From Umbilicaria muhlenbergii (taxonomy: Eukaryota; Ascomycota; Lecanoromycetes; Umbilicariales; Umbilicariaceae), in the NCBI GenBank assembly GCA_000611775.1, contig KK106982.1, positions 2,152,878 through 2,216,877 on the forward strand: a stretch of 64,000 nucleotides of DNA, written 5' to 3'. The notes beneath the pieces were generated by a model. That model was not told where the DNA came from and made no database searches. It saw only the letters and a list, made by a program, of their open reading frames with translations. A program made the position numbers and the translations under genes. How positions within the stretch are numbered: position 1 is the first letter of the stretch; each line of letters starts with the position of its first letter. Below are positions 20,975 through 32,610 of the stretch, piece by piece.

Positions 20975-23545
20975 TCACTTCTTTCCGAATAGATCCTTCT
21001 CCACCAGCCCACGGCATATCGGGTGGTAAAAGTCCTTGTTCTTTTCAAATGTTTCTACCGCCAACTCGCGATCCACCGCGTTGAGCTGTCGATACCTGCA
21101 GCGAGACAAAATTCACATCAGCAAGGCACATATTTTGGGGTGGCAGGGGCCGTCGAGAGGCAGGAAAGAAGACCTACAATGGCCTGACAAACTTCATCCG
21201 GCCAACCTTCCCCAGCAACTCCGCCGTTGGTCCATAGATCTCCTGATCCTTTGCCCTTAGACCTACCCCGAGGTACCGACTCACAACCTCCACATTCCCA
21301 CTCTTCACGAACCCATACTCCTTGCCCATCCGTTCGACGTCTTCCTTTCCTAATGAATGCTTGAAGTCTTGCACCCGTTCCAGGAACACTACGACTTGGT
21401 TCGCGGTCCAGCCTTCGATGTCGGATTTGCTGGGCTCGAACTTGGAAGAACCGTCGGAGCTCGACAGGGATTCCCATTTGGAGGCGAGCCGGTAACATAC
21501 ATCGACGAGCGACGTGTCGAACGAGGGTTTAGGTGGGAAGCCAGGGGCGTAAAACCAAGCATCCCAGTCCAAGGTTTCGAGATCAGCGGTTGCGGTCTTG
21601 TCAGAAGCGAAGAAGGAGAGCAGTGTGGATTTGAACTCGTACGAATCGACGGACTTGCGGGCGTATTTGGTGAAGTACTTCTACCGTGTCAAAGTTGCTC
21701 TCTTTAGAGATCCGCCGCGGGGCGGGCTGTGGACGTACATGCGGGATGAACTTATCCCATTTTTCCATACCCACCAGCTTCTCCAAATAATACAAGAAAG
21801 TGAAGCCTTTCTCATAGGGAATGCTGGAAAAGGCGTCATCGGGGTCTTTGCCCTTGAGGTCTACGACAAGTTTGGTGAATTCGTGGTTTTCGCCGAACTG
21901 GGCTATCGAATCCGAGAGTGCTTTCCAGCCGATGATAGCGGAGAAGTGTCTGTGGGGTTCCCCATGTCTATTGATTCTTAGCATAGGTTCCCATCATAAA
22001 GAAAAGCATGTAATGTACATTGCAGCTTGGATCTACATAAAGTCAATAGTGGCAAATGCAAGCGGCACGAGTTGCTCACACGTCGCTCAAGGTATACAGT
22101 CCAGCCTTCATTCAGCCAGAAGTGCTCCCATGATGCATTGCTGACAAGATTGCCGCTCCAACTGTGGGATAGCTCGTGTGCGATTACATCCACGTTCTCG
22201 CGATCCTGAAATTTGCCACCATGGTCAGCTGGGGTTCAATATACAAACAATGAAACCTGCAGTCTCGAGGTTACGACAAATGTAAAGCCGGATACAGTGT
22301 TAGAACCGAGTCAGTACGGTTTGGGTATAGTTATATGGGAAGCGTTAACGCATGAGGTATGTTGAATTAGATTAGACATCAATTAGAGGAACACCTCTCC
22401 GACAGTCAATGAGTAACTTCAGAGAGTGTATAAGAGACCAACTCACCCCAGAAATTATTGTTGGGGTGGCAAAAGTGAACACAGGATTTTCCATGCCCCC
22501 ATATGGAAAGCTCGGTGGCAGTACCAGAACATTGTAGGTTGTCCAAGCATACGGATAAACAATTTTCTGCAAGCAGGCTTAGTATGACCAGCAGACCAAG
22601 GTGGCTTTCACAGAGCCTGTCCTACCTCAGCAGCTTGGATATATCTTTCGGTGTCTTCTTCAAGCTCCCATTTCGAGGCTTGGATCTCCTCTGGCCCGGT
22701 AGCGACTGTGCTACGTGGGCCTACGGAGGCGGTTGCAATATCACTACCTGGGTCAGCTTACTCCGTCCCAGCGCAAAGAGGATCCCACTGACCCACTGGC
22801 TATGGCAAAGAGATAACTAGGTATGGGAATCTCTTGTTTGAAAGTGTAGAGAAGAGTGCCTGCTTCTCCGTTCTTCCCAGGCCGAAAATCTTTGGCTCCA
22901 GTAGACAGGCCACTGGCAATGACTGGTAGCGGAGACCGAATGTTGAAATCGAAGGTGGACTTCACATCCGGGGTATCTTGACAGGGGAAGAGAGATCTTG
23001 CATGTATTGCTTGACACTGAGAGACTACGGGGGAAGGTCAGCAGGCATGGAAGAGATCGCGTACGGCCAAAGGCGCCTTACACATGTAAGGATGCTTCTT
23101 GTTGGACGTTTGAGTTGGCGTCAGCCATTGCAGGGCTGTGCAGTCCTTGGTGGTCTGCACATGGATCTGTTGTACGAGTTCAGCGGCTAGTAGACATGGT
23201 CATCTTCATATGCCAACGCACATCGACCTCAATGTTCTTATCCAACTCAACGCCTTCGTCGAGGCGTATCTCGAGCGCACTCCCATATGGTTCAAACCTC
23301 GACAGCAATGCCCATTCGGAACTCTTTCCATGAACCTTCACCTCCAAAACATTAAGGAAGCTAGTGTCCAAAAGAATTTGTTTTGTTTCTGCTTGAGTGA
23401 TGGATTTGAGGTTCAGTTTGACGAAGCCTGTCAAACGTTGCTGCTTGAAGTCGATATCAAAACTGGCCACCGTATGGGTTGTGACGAAATTGTTGTAGTT
23501 CGATAGCGTATTAGGATCCCGCGGAGGGTGGATGGTGCTCGCCAT
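20975..23545 (-). CDS. leukotriene A4 hydrolase-type M1 aminopeptidase
   Basis: Zinc aminopeptidase / epoxide hydrolase of the M1 family (yeast LAP2/YNL045W, human LTA4H). Start taken at [19 protein letters not shown] (23545), which matches the usual [11 protein letters not shown] opening; the frame stays open further upstream. About nine exons. In order along the protein: [68 protein letters not shown] (GxMEN exopeptidase motif, about 22496-22520), [15 protein letters not shown] (zinc HExxH, about 22155-22187) and, 18 residues on, the third ligand in NEGWTVYLE. The C-terminal helical domain ends [20 protein letters not shown]. All catalytic motifs are intact. Exact ends of the internal exons were not all fixed. 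Confidence 0.93.
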
Positions 23546-25731
23546 TCTGCGTATCACCGTACTCTGCGTGGGCCCCCAGACTCCGACCTTACCCTGTATT
23601 TTGTCTATGAGCTTAGGTAGACCTGATACAACACAAATTCTAAAATGGTGTAGAAGTTGCATAAGTCCAAGTGGCAGGGGCTTGTCTCTGGGTATAGCGA
23701 GGCTGACCACCAACGTTCGGATTGTCTACACTGGGGAGAAGAAGATGGCCTGAAAATACTGCAGGTGACGGTGCTGATAATCATTATGCGATTTCACGAT
23801 AATCCAGAAATTTGTCTGATTCATCTCAACTTGCTACACTCTATGGACGTGAAGGCACAACCAGTCCTATGTTACTACATAGTTTTGCTAGAATGGACTG
23901 CTCAGCAGTAAAAGCTGCACCTAAGGCTGAATGCCTTCAGATCTGCGAATTACTTATTACTATGCGTCAAGCTATCCAGTCGGTATATTACATCAAGTCA
24001 CCTATAGCGCGCGAAGGGATATGATAGACTCAGATCTGAACAACAACTGCAGAGAAGGGATAAGAAGGTATGGGCTATGGGACTTTGTACGAAAGGTAGG
24101 AGGATTACAACAGATTCGGGAAGGAGGTTGGCAATGGCGTTGGATGCAAACACGCTGCGCCGTTCAAGTAGCGCTCCTACCGTTAAGATGGGGGATAGCT
24201 GTAGCCAGATGGCCGGTCGGGGTGCCTGAAGGCTCTCGATGATTTACTCGTGTCCTCGTCCGGTCTCTCACGACGATGGAAAGATGGAAAGATGAATAGA
24301 TTGGATTGGCGGAAATGGTAAGGATGATGTTGGTCATGCTTGGCACGGTTTGGGGTGGTGAGAGTGGAAGGGCACGAAGGAGGAGCAGCAGAAGAAGAGG
24401 GTGGCGTGGCGCGCGTGGGTGGGTCTGAGGTCGGAGGGTCCAACCACCTCGCTTAGTTGTAAGCGTAGCGTCTCAGCCTTACTAACGGCACGTTGCATGA
24501 TCCGGTCTCCGGTCGTCATCGCCAACGCGTCTGGCTCCGAATCTGGTCCGCAGTCGTGCACCCTGCCCCGCCGAGTCGTCTTCAGCGCAGGACGCGTCGA
24601 CCGTGATCAGCCCGGATGCAGAAGGCGGGTGATCACGGCGCTTCCATCGAGGAATCGTCCCGAGTCGAGGGTCAAGAGGATGTGGGGGATTCGCGCTGAG
24701 AGGACCGATCAGGGAGGCACGCGACACAAGATGACAAGATGACGTTGTCTTCGCTTTACGAGGATGTGGGTTGCGTCTTAGATTTAAGGTCATCCCTGCA
24801 CTCTCCGTGCCGAGAAGCCACGGCGATCCAAGTTCCTAGGCGACTCGTCCGAGTGGAAGACCGGGTACGGAGTAGGATACGAGTAATGAAGATGTGCTTG
24901 GCCACGCATGGTGAAGGAAGGAGAGGAGAGGAGAGGAGAGGAGTGGAGCAGGCCCGTTGTTCCGTCCAAGGCCTGCGGGCGTATCTCGGACGTACATCGT
25001 ACATCGTACGTGATGCAACCCGAGGCGCCCCCCCGTTGCGTCACGCTTCAGAATAGCATTGTTGCTTCCCTTGGCGCTCTTGGCCAGCTGCCAGCCAAGG
25101 GAAGGAAGACGGATGATTCGGATCTCTCGTCTCATCTCCTGCCATGGCCAAGTTCGCCTTGTGCTTACCTGATGCTTGTGAGCAGGAGCAATCAATCTGC
25201 CCGGCCTTCACGCCCTGCAAAATCCATCCACTCTCTTGTGCTTGCTCCCCGGCTTGCTCTTCACCTCTTGTATTTGTACTAGGTCGAGCTTCATCTCGCC
25301 TGTTCGTCTGATCATCACCTGAAGGTTCAGAGCAAGTATTTACTCGGATTTGCACGTATCTTCATTGATCCTTTCTAACCCTGGCCCCCACCTTGCTGCC
25401 CGACCTCAGCCGGTCGAGGTGCTGATTCCTTCGAATCCAGTTCCGTACGTGATATACCAGCGAGCCCCCTCTTCATGCTTCCCCCGCCACGACTGACTCT
25501 TGTCTTCTTAGCCCCCGACCCCCACCTAGCTTTTTGATTTCTCTCCAACGGCACCTCCAGTACTGTTCATAGCTTCTGGAAGCTGCCGTCGGTCCCTATA
25601 CATATCTCTCGACCACTCTCGACTGCAGGACGGTCACATGTGACGCAGAAACCTCATTGTACATCACCGCATCATTTCCACACTCTGAGGGGAGCCACAC
25701 CGGATCTCAACTGCTCTTTTCCGCCGCCATC
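23546..25731. other. 2.2-kb divergent intergenic region with pyrimidine-rich leader
   Basis: Between the LTA4H start (minus) and the PAP2-type gene (plus). Overlapping short frames on both strands carry no family signal. Around 24918-24944 there is a GGAGA repeat. From about 25240 to 25660 the plus strand is strongly C/T-rich, as in many fungal promoters and 5' leaders. A long transcript leader, an ncRNA or an undetected small gene are all possible. Confidence 0.4.
24918..24944. repeat. GGAGA short tandem repeat
   Basis: About five copies of a 5-bp GGAGA/GAGGA unit in the long intergenic stretch. No coding role. Confidence 0.8.
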
Positions 25732-27079
25732 ATGGATCCCAATTTCACAATGATTGACGAACCTCCTCAATGGAACAGCGAACCCATGTTTCAGCTTCCG
25801 AGTTGGGCAGAGCCACTGGTGAGATACACGCGCATCTACAAATTTTCCATGGCTGATCCACAACGCTTGTTAGATTGTTGCCGCCATTTTAGTTGGGTCC
25901 ATGGTCTTGACACGAAGACGGGGCTTCAGCATACTCGGCAACAGGGTACCACACTATTATGACTCCCTCCTTGACGACCCCGATTCCGCCATTTCCACCG
26001 ATAACCTGCTTTGGTTCGATACGCAGAATGAGAGTGATCCACTGAGTTTAGGAGCGGTTTCGAAAGACCGATCGAAGCAGCGCAATTGCTGTGGTCTAAC
26101 CATCATCACCCCAAACTCATCTCGCTTCTCGGATCATCTCCATAGCCGCATTTTGCAAAAGTTTCCTTTCCTGATGGAAATGTTTTACTGGATCATAACC
26201 TATCTCTTCTACCGCTTGACCAAGGTCGTTTCGCAGGAGATTTTCTCCAAAACTGGAATATGGGACATAGCACAAGATCACGGCTTGGCCGTGCTGGAAT
26301 TTGAGCAGTTTGGCTGGCTGAGCTTCCTCTTCCCTGTCACGGAGCATGCTTTCCAGCAATGGTTCATGCATGGGCACCAGACCGCTTTGACTGTGCTCAA
26401 CAGAGCATACGCTCTGATCCATATCCCTGGTACCGTCGGGTATGTTCCCTGCTCCGTGTGGGACGCAACAATCAACTATCCTAACTGGTACTATAGTTTC
26501 ATTGCGTGGTACTACTACATTGCCCCTTCTCACGCTACCTTCGCGACGGTCCGACGGACGTTGACATTGACTAATCTCTTGGCCTTCATCACATTCACTC
26601 TCTACCCCTGCATGCCACCACGCCTACTACCCCCGGAGTACGGCTTCCTCGACTCCGTCCGCCACGATAACGCTACCAGTATCTGGATGAGCGGTAACTA
26701 TGTCAACTCTTTAGCAGCCATGCCGAGTATGCACTTTGGATATGCCTTTTGCATCGGGTGCACTATGATCTACCATTCCGGTGTTTTCCGACAATCGTTT
26801 GAGAAAGGGGAGGCGAGGAAGTCGAATGTTTGGAAGCTGTTCTATATCCTAATTGGTATTGGATACCCGGCGATGATCCTCGTCACAATTGTGGCCACGG
26901 CGAACCATTACTGGATGGACGCGCTGATGGCCACGGTCGTGGCCTGCCTGGCTTTTCTCTGCAACAAGGTCTTTCTTGCGCTACTTCCGGTGGAAGATAT
27001 ACTGCTATGGGCGCTCAGGGTTGAGAAGCCGATTCCGTCGACAGGAGAAACTTTCCGATCAAGGGGCGGTCGGATTTGA
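25732..27079 (+). CDS. PAP2-superfamily integral membrane protein (Aur1/inositolphosphotransferase-like)
   Basis: Exons 25732-25818 and 25874-27079 give 430 aa; the intron junction joins SWAEPL to a hydrophobic segment IVAAILVGSMVL, which is the first membrane helix. Several more helices follow. The lipid-phosphatase/transferase signature is present: NSLAAMPSMHFGYAF (C2, PSMH) and VATANHYWMDAL (C3, with the catalytic His and Asp spaced as in the family). This is the PAP2 type also found in Aur1/Ipc1 inositolphosphoceramide synthases, so a phospho-headgroup transfer or phosphatase role on sphingolipids or phospholipids is likely. It is a distant relative rather than Aur1 itself as far as I can tell; substrate is unknown. 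Confidence 0.85.
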
Positions 27080-27460
27080 TGAGTGAAATATTACCGGCAT
27101 CTGCATGGAAGGCGTTTTAGACTATACAGGGTGGGGCTCTTTTTGCGTAGACTAATGGCCGCCACGCGCAGCACATTGGGGAGCTTGATTGATACCCGGC
27201 CCTGTCGCGGCCTCGTTGTTCTTTGGGGGGCACCAGCACAATAGTATCTGGATACATAGTCTACAGACGTCGCCCTCTGTACCTTGTGTCCACATTGTGT
27301 CCCAAACGTATGAATACAGCATTTTCCAACCACGCTTTTGATAACCCACAAGCTTACAAAGCATTTGATGGTGATATCCTGTCAGGAAACCAAACGAGTC
27401 AAAGCTCCATTGCTTGGCCCAGCATCCGCGCCAACGCCACACCTTCCTTCGCACGCTCCC
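27080..27460. other. convergent intergenic region
   Basis: 3' ends of the PAP2-type gene and of the BTB gene. Nothing else seen. Confidence 0.4.
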
Positions 27461-28449
27461 TCACACGACATTCCGCGCCCTCTTCCGGCCGCTCTTGGGC
27501 TCCTCGACCCGGCCCTCCCGTTCCGTACCCCGCCGCTCCTTGGCGTCCAAGACGAAACTGAGGACGTCGAAGCCAAACTCGGGGAACTCGAGGCACATGT
27601 CCTTGAATTCCTTCTCCGCCTCATGCCGCAGCACATGGGACCGCTGGCCCCAAAAACTGGCGACGGGTTTCCGGATGGTCGTGTCGGTCGACGGCGTGTG
27701 CGAATAGACGTAGCGGGCGTATGCGATCTCGCCCGACGCCGTCGACGAGATGCGGTGGATCTTGCTGTGCGAGAGGGTCTTCAGGTCCGGCAGGCCGAGC
27801 TTGTCGGCCAAGGTGTAGACCCGCGCGTGTTTGAGCAACTGGTCGCCCGTGTCGTCGATGCTGGGCACGTCCGGGTCGTGTTCCAGCCCGGCCGCGTCCC
27901 GCGCGTCGTCGAGTTTGCGCGGGAAGTATTCGCCCGTGTAGAGGTACTGCAGGAAGCAGCCGACGGCGTCGAGGGATTCCGAGGGCAGCGGGATGCGCCG
28001 CGACTGTGGCACGACGGTCATATCAGGAAATGCCTTTCATGGGTACGCCCCGGGGATGGAACTGTATACCGTAGCGTTTTCACCGAATTGGGTCACTGCG
28101 TCCGCGAAAAAGGGGCTTCGGGTGAGGAGGGCTTGGTGCGCCATTAGGAGGGTTTGGTCGTCACCGGTTCCGACGAGAAGCTCGATGATTGGCGATTTCA
28201 GAAAGCTTTTCCGGTCTCGATCAGTAGAGACCTAGATGTAGTTGCGTCAAGCACATACTCGATAAAAGTCGTCCTTGGTGGACTGCTCTCTTCTTGGAAC
28301 GCCTCGACGGCATCGCCTGCGTTCGCAGCCGCAGCCGTCTCTTCTACTTCTACAGTCTCAGCGCCCTCTTCGCCGCCCATTTCAATGTCTCCCGCCGTGT
28401 CATCTGCACCCGTTTCGCCGGTGGAAATGTGGACTTGGGGATCAGCCAT
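27461..28449 (-). CDS. BTB/POZ domain protein
   Basis: Exons 28449-28255, 28231-28070 and 28003-27461 sum to 299 aa. The first 60 residues are acidic and Ala/Glu-rich (TVEVEETAAAANAGDAVEAF). The BTB fold begins with KSPIIELLVGTGDDQTLLMA, HQALLTRSPFFADAV and, after intron 2, RRIPLPSESLDAVGCFLQYLYTGEY, the classic helix before the BTB hairpin. ARVYTLADKLGLPDLKTLSHSKI follows. The C-terminus is basic (GRVEEPKSGRKRARN). Fungal BTB proteins of this small type are often of unknown role; the domain mediates dimerisation or Cul3 binding. Intron 1 is just 23 nt in my model, too short to be natural, so the exon 1/2 border needs revision. The third exon is GC-rich, which leaves a long open frame on the opposite strand. 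Confidence 0.8.
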
Positions 28450-28971
28450 GGCGGGAGCTTTGCAACTTCAAAGGCGCAGGTGCCGAGGAGGAGTGGACCT
28501 GTGCGCACCGAGGTTCTTCTGCCCGAAAAAGACCAAAAGAGTGTATGTAACCCGACTTTCAAAGTAAGGACCAGGACAAAAAGAAACGGATCAATTGCCA
28601 GAAAGAAAGAGGTAAGAAGCTGGCGACGACCAGCTGTATTCAGACGTTCGATGGACCAGCCATGCCAGCCCTACCAGCCTTGGCATCTTGGCAGCTCGTC
28701 CCAGAGTGTTCCCTGCGCACGGACCTTGCGGGAGCACTACGGCAGGACAAGGCTAATGAACGACCGAGTCTCTCCTGGCGAGCCTAGCGTGCCTAGCTAC
28801 CTTACCTTAGTGAGGACTAACAGTGGTCATGTGACAGATATATCTTTTAGCAACTGGCATCCTCTGTCTCTGCGACCTCTGCATACATAGGTAAGAGAAT
28901 CAGCGGGTTTGTGTTTTCTGTATGGCTACTAAATTGCAATGCGTGTGAGGTCTTTGCCCATGATAAGACTC
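28450..28971. other. intergenic region, BTB promoter and 3' region of the aminopeptidase gene
   Basis: Head-to-tail spacer of two minus-strand genes. Contains the short string ACCTTACCTTAG (about 28800), also seen as a palindrome arm near 36475. No gene seen. Confidence 0.4.
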
Positions 28972-30476
28972 CTAACTGTTGATCACCTTCTCCATCTCCT
29001 CGACCTCCTTCAGCGCCGTGGTGAGATTCTCAAAGCCTCTTGCCGTAACGAGCACGTTGTCTGTTGATCGTCAGCTTCTGCTCAGCACTGCCACACCAAA
29101 AGCAGCCAGTAGCATGTCCCCACCTTCTATTCTCACACCGCCCACATCCCAGTACCGATCCAACACTGTTTCGTCGATATATTTCGAGTGTGTCGGATCT
29201 TTGAGATACGGGTCGATGATGAAGCGACAGAAGTACACTCCAGGCTCCACCGTGATAATGCTGCCTGCCGGTAATTTCCCCCGAACCCTCAGATAGCGGA
29301 ACATCAAGTCCGGATCTTCGTAGTTCGGATGCCCTCCCGTATCATGCGTATCCATGCCCAAGTAATGCCCCAACCCATGTGGGAAAAACGCCACGCTCGT
29401 CCTGTGCTCGAAGATCTCCACCTTGTTCCCCCGGAGGATGCCCAGCTCCAAAAGCCCCTCGATGGCGATCTCGTGCGCCCGCGCATGCACATCATCCCAC
29501 ACCACGCCCTCCTTGAGCATCTCCGTACACTCCTTTTGCATGCGAAGAACAATGTCGTAGATCTGCCTGCTTTCCCGGTTGAACTTCCCGCCGATGGGGA
29601 ACGTCCTCGTAATGTCTGCCGCGTAGCACCCGTATTCCCCGCCTGCATCGAGCAAGAGGTTCCATCTCCCCGCCATGTTCTCGTTGTTTTTCTGGTAGTG
29701 CAGCGTCGCCGCGTTCTGGCCCGACGCCACGATGGAATGATAAGCCTGCTCCCGGCATCCGTTCGCAATGCAGCGCTCCAGAAAGACCGCCTCCAGCTCG
29801 CGCTCGTTGGACGCATGTTTGACATTCTTTAGCACGGCGGTGTGGGCGATGGTGGAAATGGCGTTGGCTTTTTTGGTCAGGGCGATTTCGTAATCATCTT
29901 TCACAACTCGGCATTCTTCGATAGCTTCTTTGACCAGCGTAAAGTCCGTGTCGTCGAAAGCGAGGAACGTCACATGGTCAGAGACCTGTCTCTCAATCGC
30001 CCAGACGGTGGTTTGGCCTGCTACGGCGGCAAGGTGGGCATTCAACTCGGTGGAGGGAAGGACGGCATCGACATCGTATCGCTGAAGAGCCTCGGCAGGC
30101 GAGAGCGGGAGGCCTGACCATATCACAGAGTCGGGGTCGATTGGGGGGATGAAGAGGGTGAGGTGTTCATTACGAATGTCATACGTGAGATAGCAGTCCG
30201 GAAGGGCGCAGCCGGAGAGGTAGTAGAAGTAACGGCGTTGGCTAGATATGCGCGGGTCAGTCACCGGCGACTTTCATGTTTGTAGGAGAAAGGTGGTAGT
30301 CTTGCAAACCGGAAAGGTTGTGGCTCGTCATTATCCTCGATCATGCGGGTCTTCTGCGACTCGAGATAGATCACTCCGTCGGCACCGGCATGCTTGTTCT
30401 TGATATACGCAGTTACTTTTGCTGCGTGCGCTTTGGCGGGGTATTTGCCTGCCAGGATTGACTCCGACGAATCCAT
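28972..30476 (-). CDS. Xaa-Pro aminopeptidase / prolidase (M24B)
   Basis: Metallopeptidase removing N-terminal residues ahead of proline or splitting Xaa-Pro dipeptides; cytosolic. Exons 30476-30310, 30241-29124 and 29060-28972 sum to 457 aa, the normal length. The N-terminal creatinase-like domain carries [20 protein letters not shown]. The M24 domain shows the metal ligands in [20 protein letters not shown] (two Asp), [16 protein letters not shown] (His), ITVEPGVYF (Glu) and VGGVRIEDNVLVT (Glu). The last splice restores the final metal-ligand segment RIEDN. It fits the fungal pepP-type aminopeptidase group. All ligands are intact. Confidence 0.93.
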
Positions 30477-30839
30477 ACTTGAGATATCTGTGCGAAATTG
30501 TCACATTGCGGAGCTGATCGGTCGGTCAAGTAGGGGAGATGAGGGCGGTGGGCGGGGTTTATCTACAGCTGTGCAGTCCTGGCGCTCGGATTCACAGCAC
30601 CGCAGACTACCCTAGAGTCAAGATTCTAACACAATGTTGTCACTGTAGTTTTCCTACAATCCGTCGCACTATCTATACCCACGACTCCAGTGACATCTAC
30701 CGCTCCCGTCGCCTTTCGCATGCAGCATATACACCTTGAATAGCGCCGCGCCCATAATGCATATCATGACATACTCCCGAGCCTGATAGTCCAACAGCTC
30801 ATAATTGATAGGAAAAAACGCATACGATTTGCCATGCAA
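30477..30839. other. intergenic region, aminopeptidase promoter
   Basis: Head-to-tail spacer between two minus-strand genes; nothing else seen. Confidence 0.4.
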
Positions 30840-31866
30840 TCAATCTCTCCACCGAGCCAGGAATTTTTGCATGTCGTCCGATGGTTGAGCGGCAGGGGCA
30901 GCCTGGAGGAGTAATCACGTTAGGTTGTATGAGCCAGCACATGAGGAAGCAATAAGAAGAACTCACGGTATTCTCCATGCTCGACACGCTGTACGTTGGG
31001 GTTTGGGTAGAGGTTGTGACCTGACTTGGTCGGGGCAACCATGTCATGGCGATCACAACTGAGCTGGTCGGCCACAAAGGCGTTGCTGACTGTGCGGTAA
31101 TCTTCGTCGGTGGTTGAGGTTGCATGGGCGCGTACTTGGTGAGGCCTGTCTGAAGGGTGTAGGGTACGGCATACGGGTCATTTGGATCAGATTCTCCACC
31201 ACCAGCAGGTTGTTTTGCAACATTATTCTCAGTCGCGGGACCAGCTGTGCCTGAAATAGTCCCTATGCCGGCGACGACGTTGGCTGGAAAGACTCCGGTC
31301 ATTCCTGCGATGGAGAATCGAGGGGAATAATTTATAACAGTGCCTCCCCCGGTTGCTACCGATATCATCTTAAGGAAGCTGATACATAGCGCACTGCGGT
31401 CAGCCCCTGGCTCCGAAAGACTATGGAATAGAGGATAAATGTAATGTTCGAGGCATTCTCACTATGCATTCGTTGTACTGGCTCCGAGGCTGGCTTGTAT
31501 CGGTCCCGACGCCTTTCCATTGCTTGCGGCAAATGTGCCCTGAGCGAGCTGGCCCAGTTGTACCTAAGAGATAGAAACTGCATCAGTGACTTTTCCGACT
31601 GCAAAATGGACAGGCGACTATTCCCATATCACGAGGGAGCGTACGAAGTTACTCGCTTCATTCCCACCAGCACAGAGGAATATTTGAAATGAAGCGAGAT
31701 CGGATATTGATGGAGCGCTGCCTGAGTCAACCCAGCCGACCGAGAGTGCTGATCCTGCCGTTAACTGGGCTGCCGGTGCGGGCGTGGTAAATTTGACGTC
31801 GGCGAAGGCAAAGGGGGCAGCCGCTGCCAGGAGAGCGAAAAGCCTCATCAGCATGGTGACGGCCAC
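30840..31866 (-). CDS. KNH1: KRE9/KNH1-family cell-wall beta-glucan assembly protein
   Basis: Secreted protein needed for beta-1,6-glucan and wall assembly in yeast. Exons 31866-31645, 31563-31463, 31393-30967 and 30902-30840 sum to 270 aa. A signal peptide (MLMRLFALLAAAAPFAFA) precedes DVKFTTPAPAAQLTAGSALSVGW, the start of the Kre9/Knh1 N-terminal beta-sandwich. FLKMISVATGGGTVINYSPRF and FPANVVAGIGTISGTAGP lie in the middle. The C-terminal Knh1 domain includes DPNDPYAVPYTLQTGLTKYA, PMQPQPPTKIT and TSSVVIAMTWLPRPSQVTT. The tail ends DDMQKFLARWRD, without a GPI signal. Junction choices each restore a family residue. Confidence 0.85.
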
Positions 31867-32610
31867 CGACGTTCAGAGTGAGTGTCTCTGCCGAGTCGAA
31901 GGGGGATGGAAATGCGCGTGCCTGTTTTGCTCTTCACTCAGAGGGTCGTCGTTGAGTCGCTGGGGTGGCTGGTGGTTGGGATCAATGAACACTGAGAGCT
32001 TGGTGGTCGTTGATTGGTACTGAACTTCTAAGGTACGGAGGACGAGTATTCCATCTCTGACGGCGCCACTGGGGCCTTGTTCCTTGCAGCGGAGCCAGCC
32101 GCTAAGCGCTAGGCGACGCGCTAAGAGTAGCAATCCGTGCTCGTACTATCGGAGTACGAGTACAAGTGGCTACTAACTGCAAGTTTGTCGCTCGCGTCTC
32201 CTCGTTCTTCAAAGATGCCCATCCTATGTCGTGCGCATACATCTTGCCTGCAGTACTCGCGCCAAGTACAGAACACGTGCGCCATACGGAACACCTTCAT
32301 CTGATGTCCACCGCAGGTCATGCAACAACACAACTCAAAGCAGGCTTTGGAACCAGCAGCCAGCATGATGTGGTGCGTTCTTCAAACATTGAAAGACCTT
32401 TAAGAAATCATCAGCATTTCATTGCAGATGATGCCTTCCGCTCCGCCAACGCCCAGAGTATATGTTCTACGAAATTGATTCCTTAAATCGGTCCCGCTTT
32501 TGTCGGATCGCTCACTCACGATTCTACCTTACAAGCCCACCCCCCCGTACCGGTCAGATTCTCGTACTTTGGCCTCCCTCCAGAGTTCGCAGCGTTTGCC
32601 ATCTACAATC
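31867..32610. other. intergenic region, KNH1 promoter
   Basis: Between KNH1 and the cyclin gene, both on minus. No gene or repeat recognised. Confidence 0.4.

Noticed and set aside
22998-23333. Plus-strand frame with plausible-looking Cys/Trp residues
   Set aside because: Antisense of LTA4H exons; the minus strand reads the expected aminopeptidase blocks there.
24739-25195. Four overlapping open frames of about 100 aa
   Set aside because: They overlap on both strands in low-complexity DNA with Arg/Ser-rich, motif-free products.
27338-28147. 269-aa plus-strand open frame
   Set aside because: Lies opposite the GC-rich third exon of the BTB gene; the composition leaves the antisense frame open. 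It has no family signal, whereas the minus strand carries clear BTB motifs.
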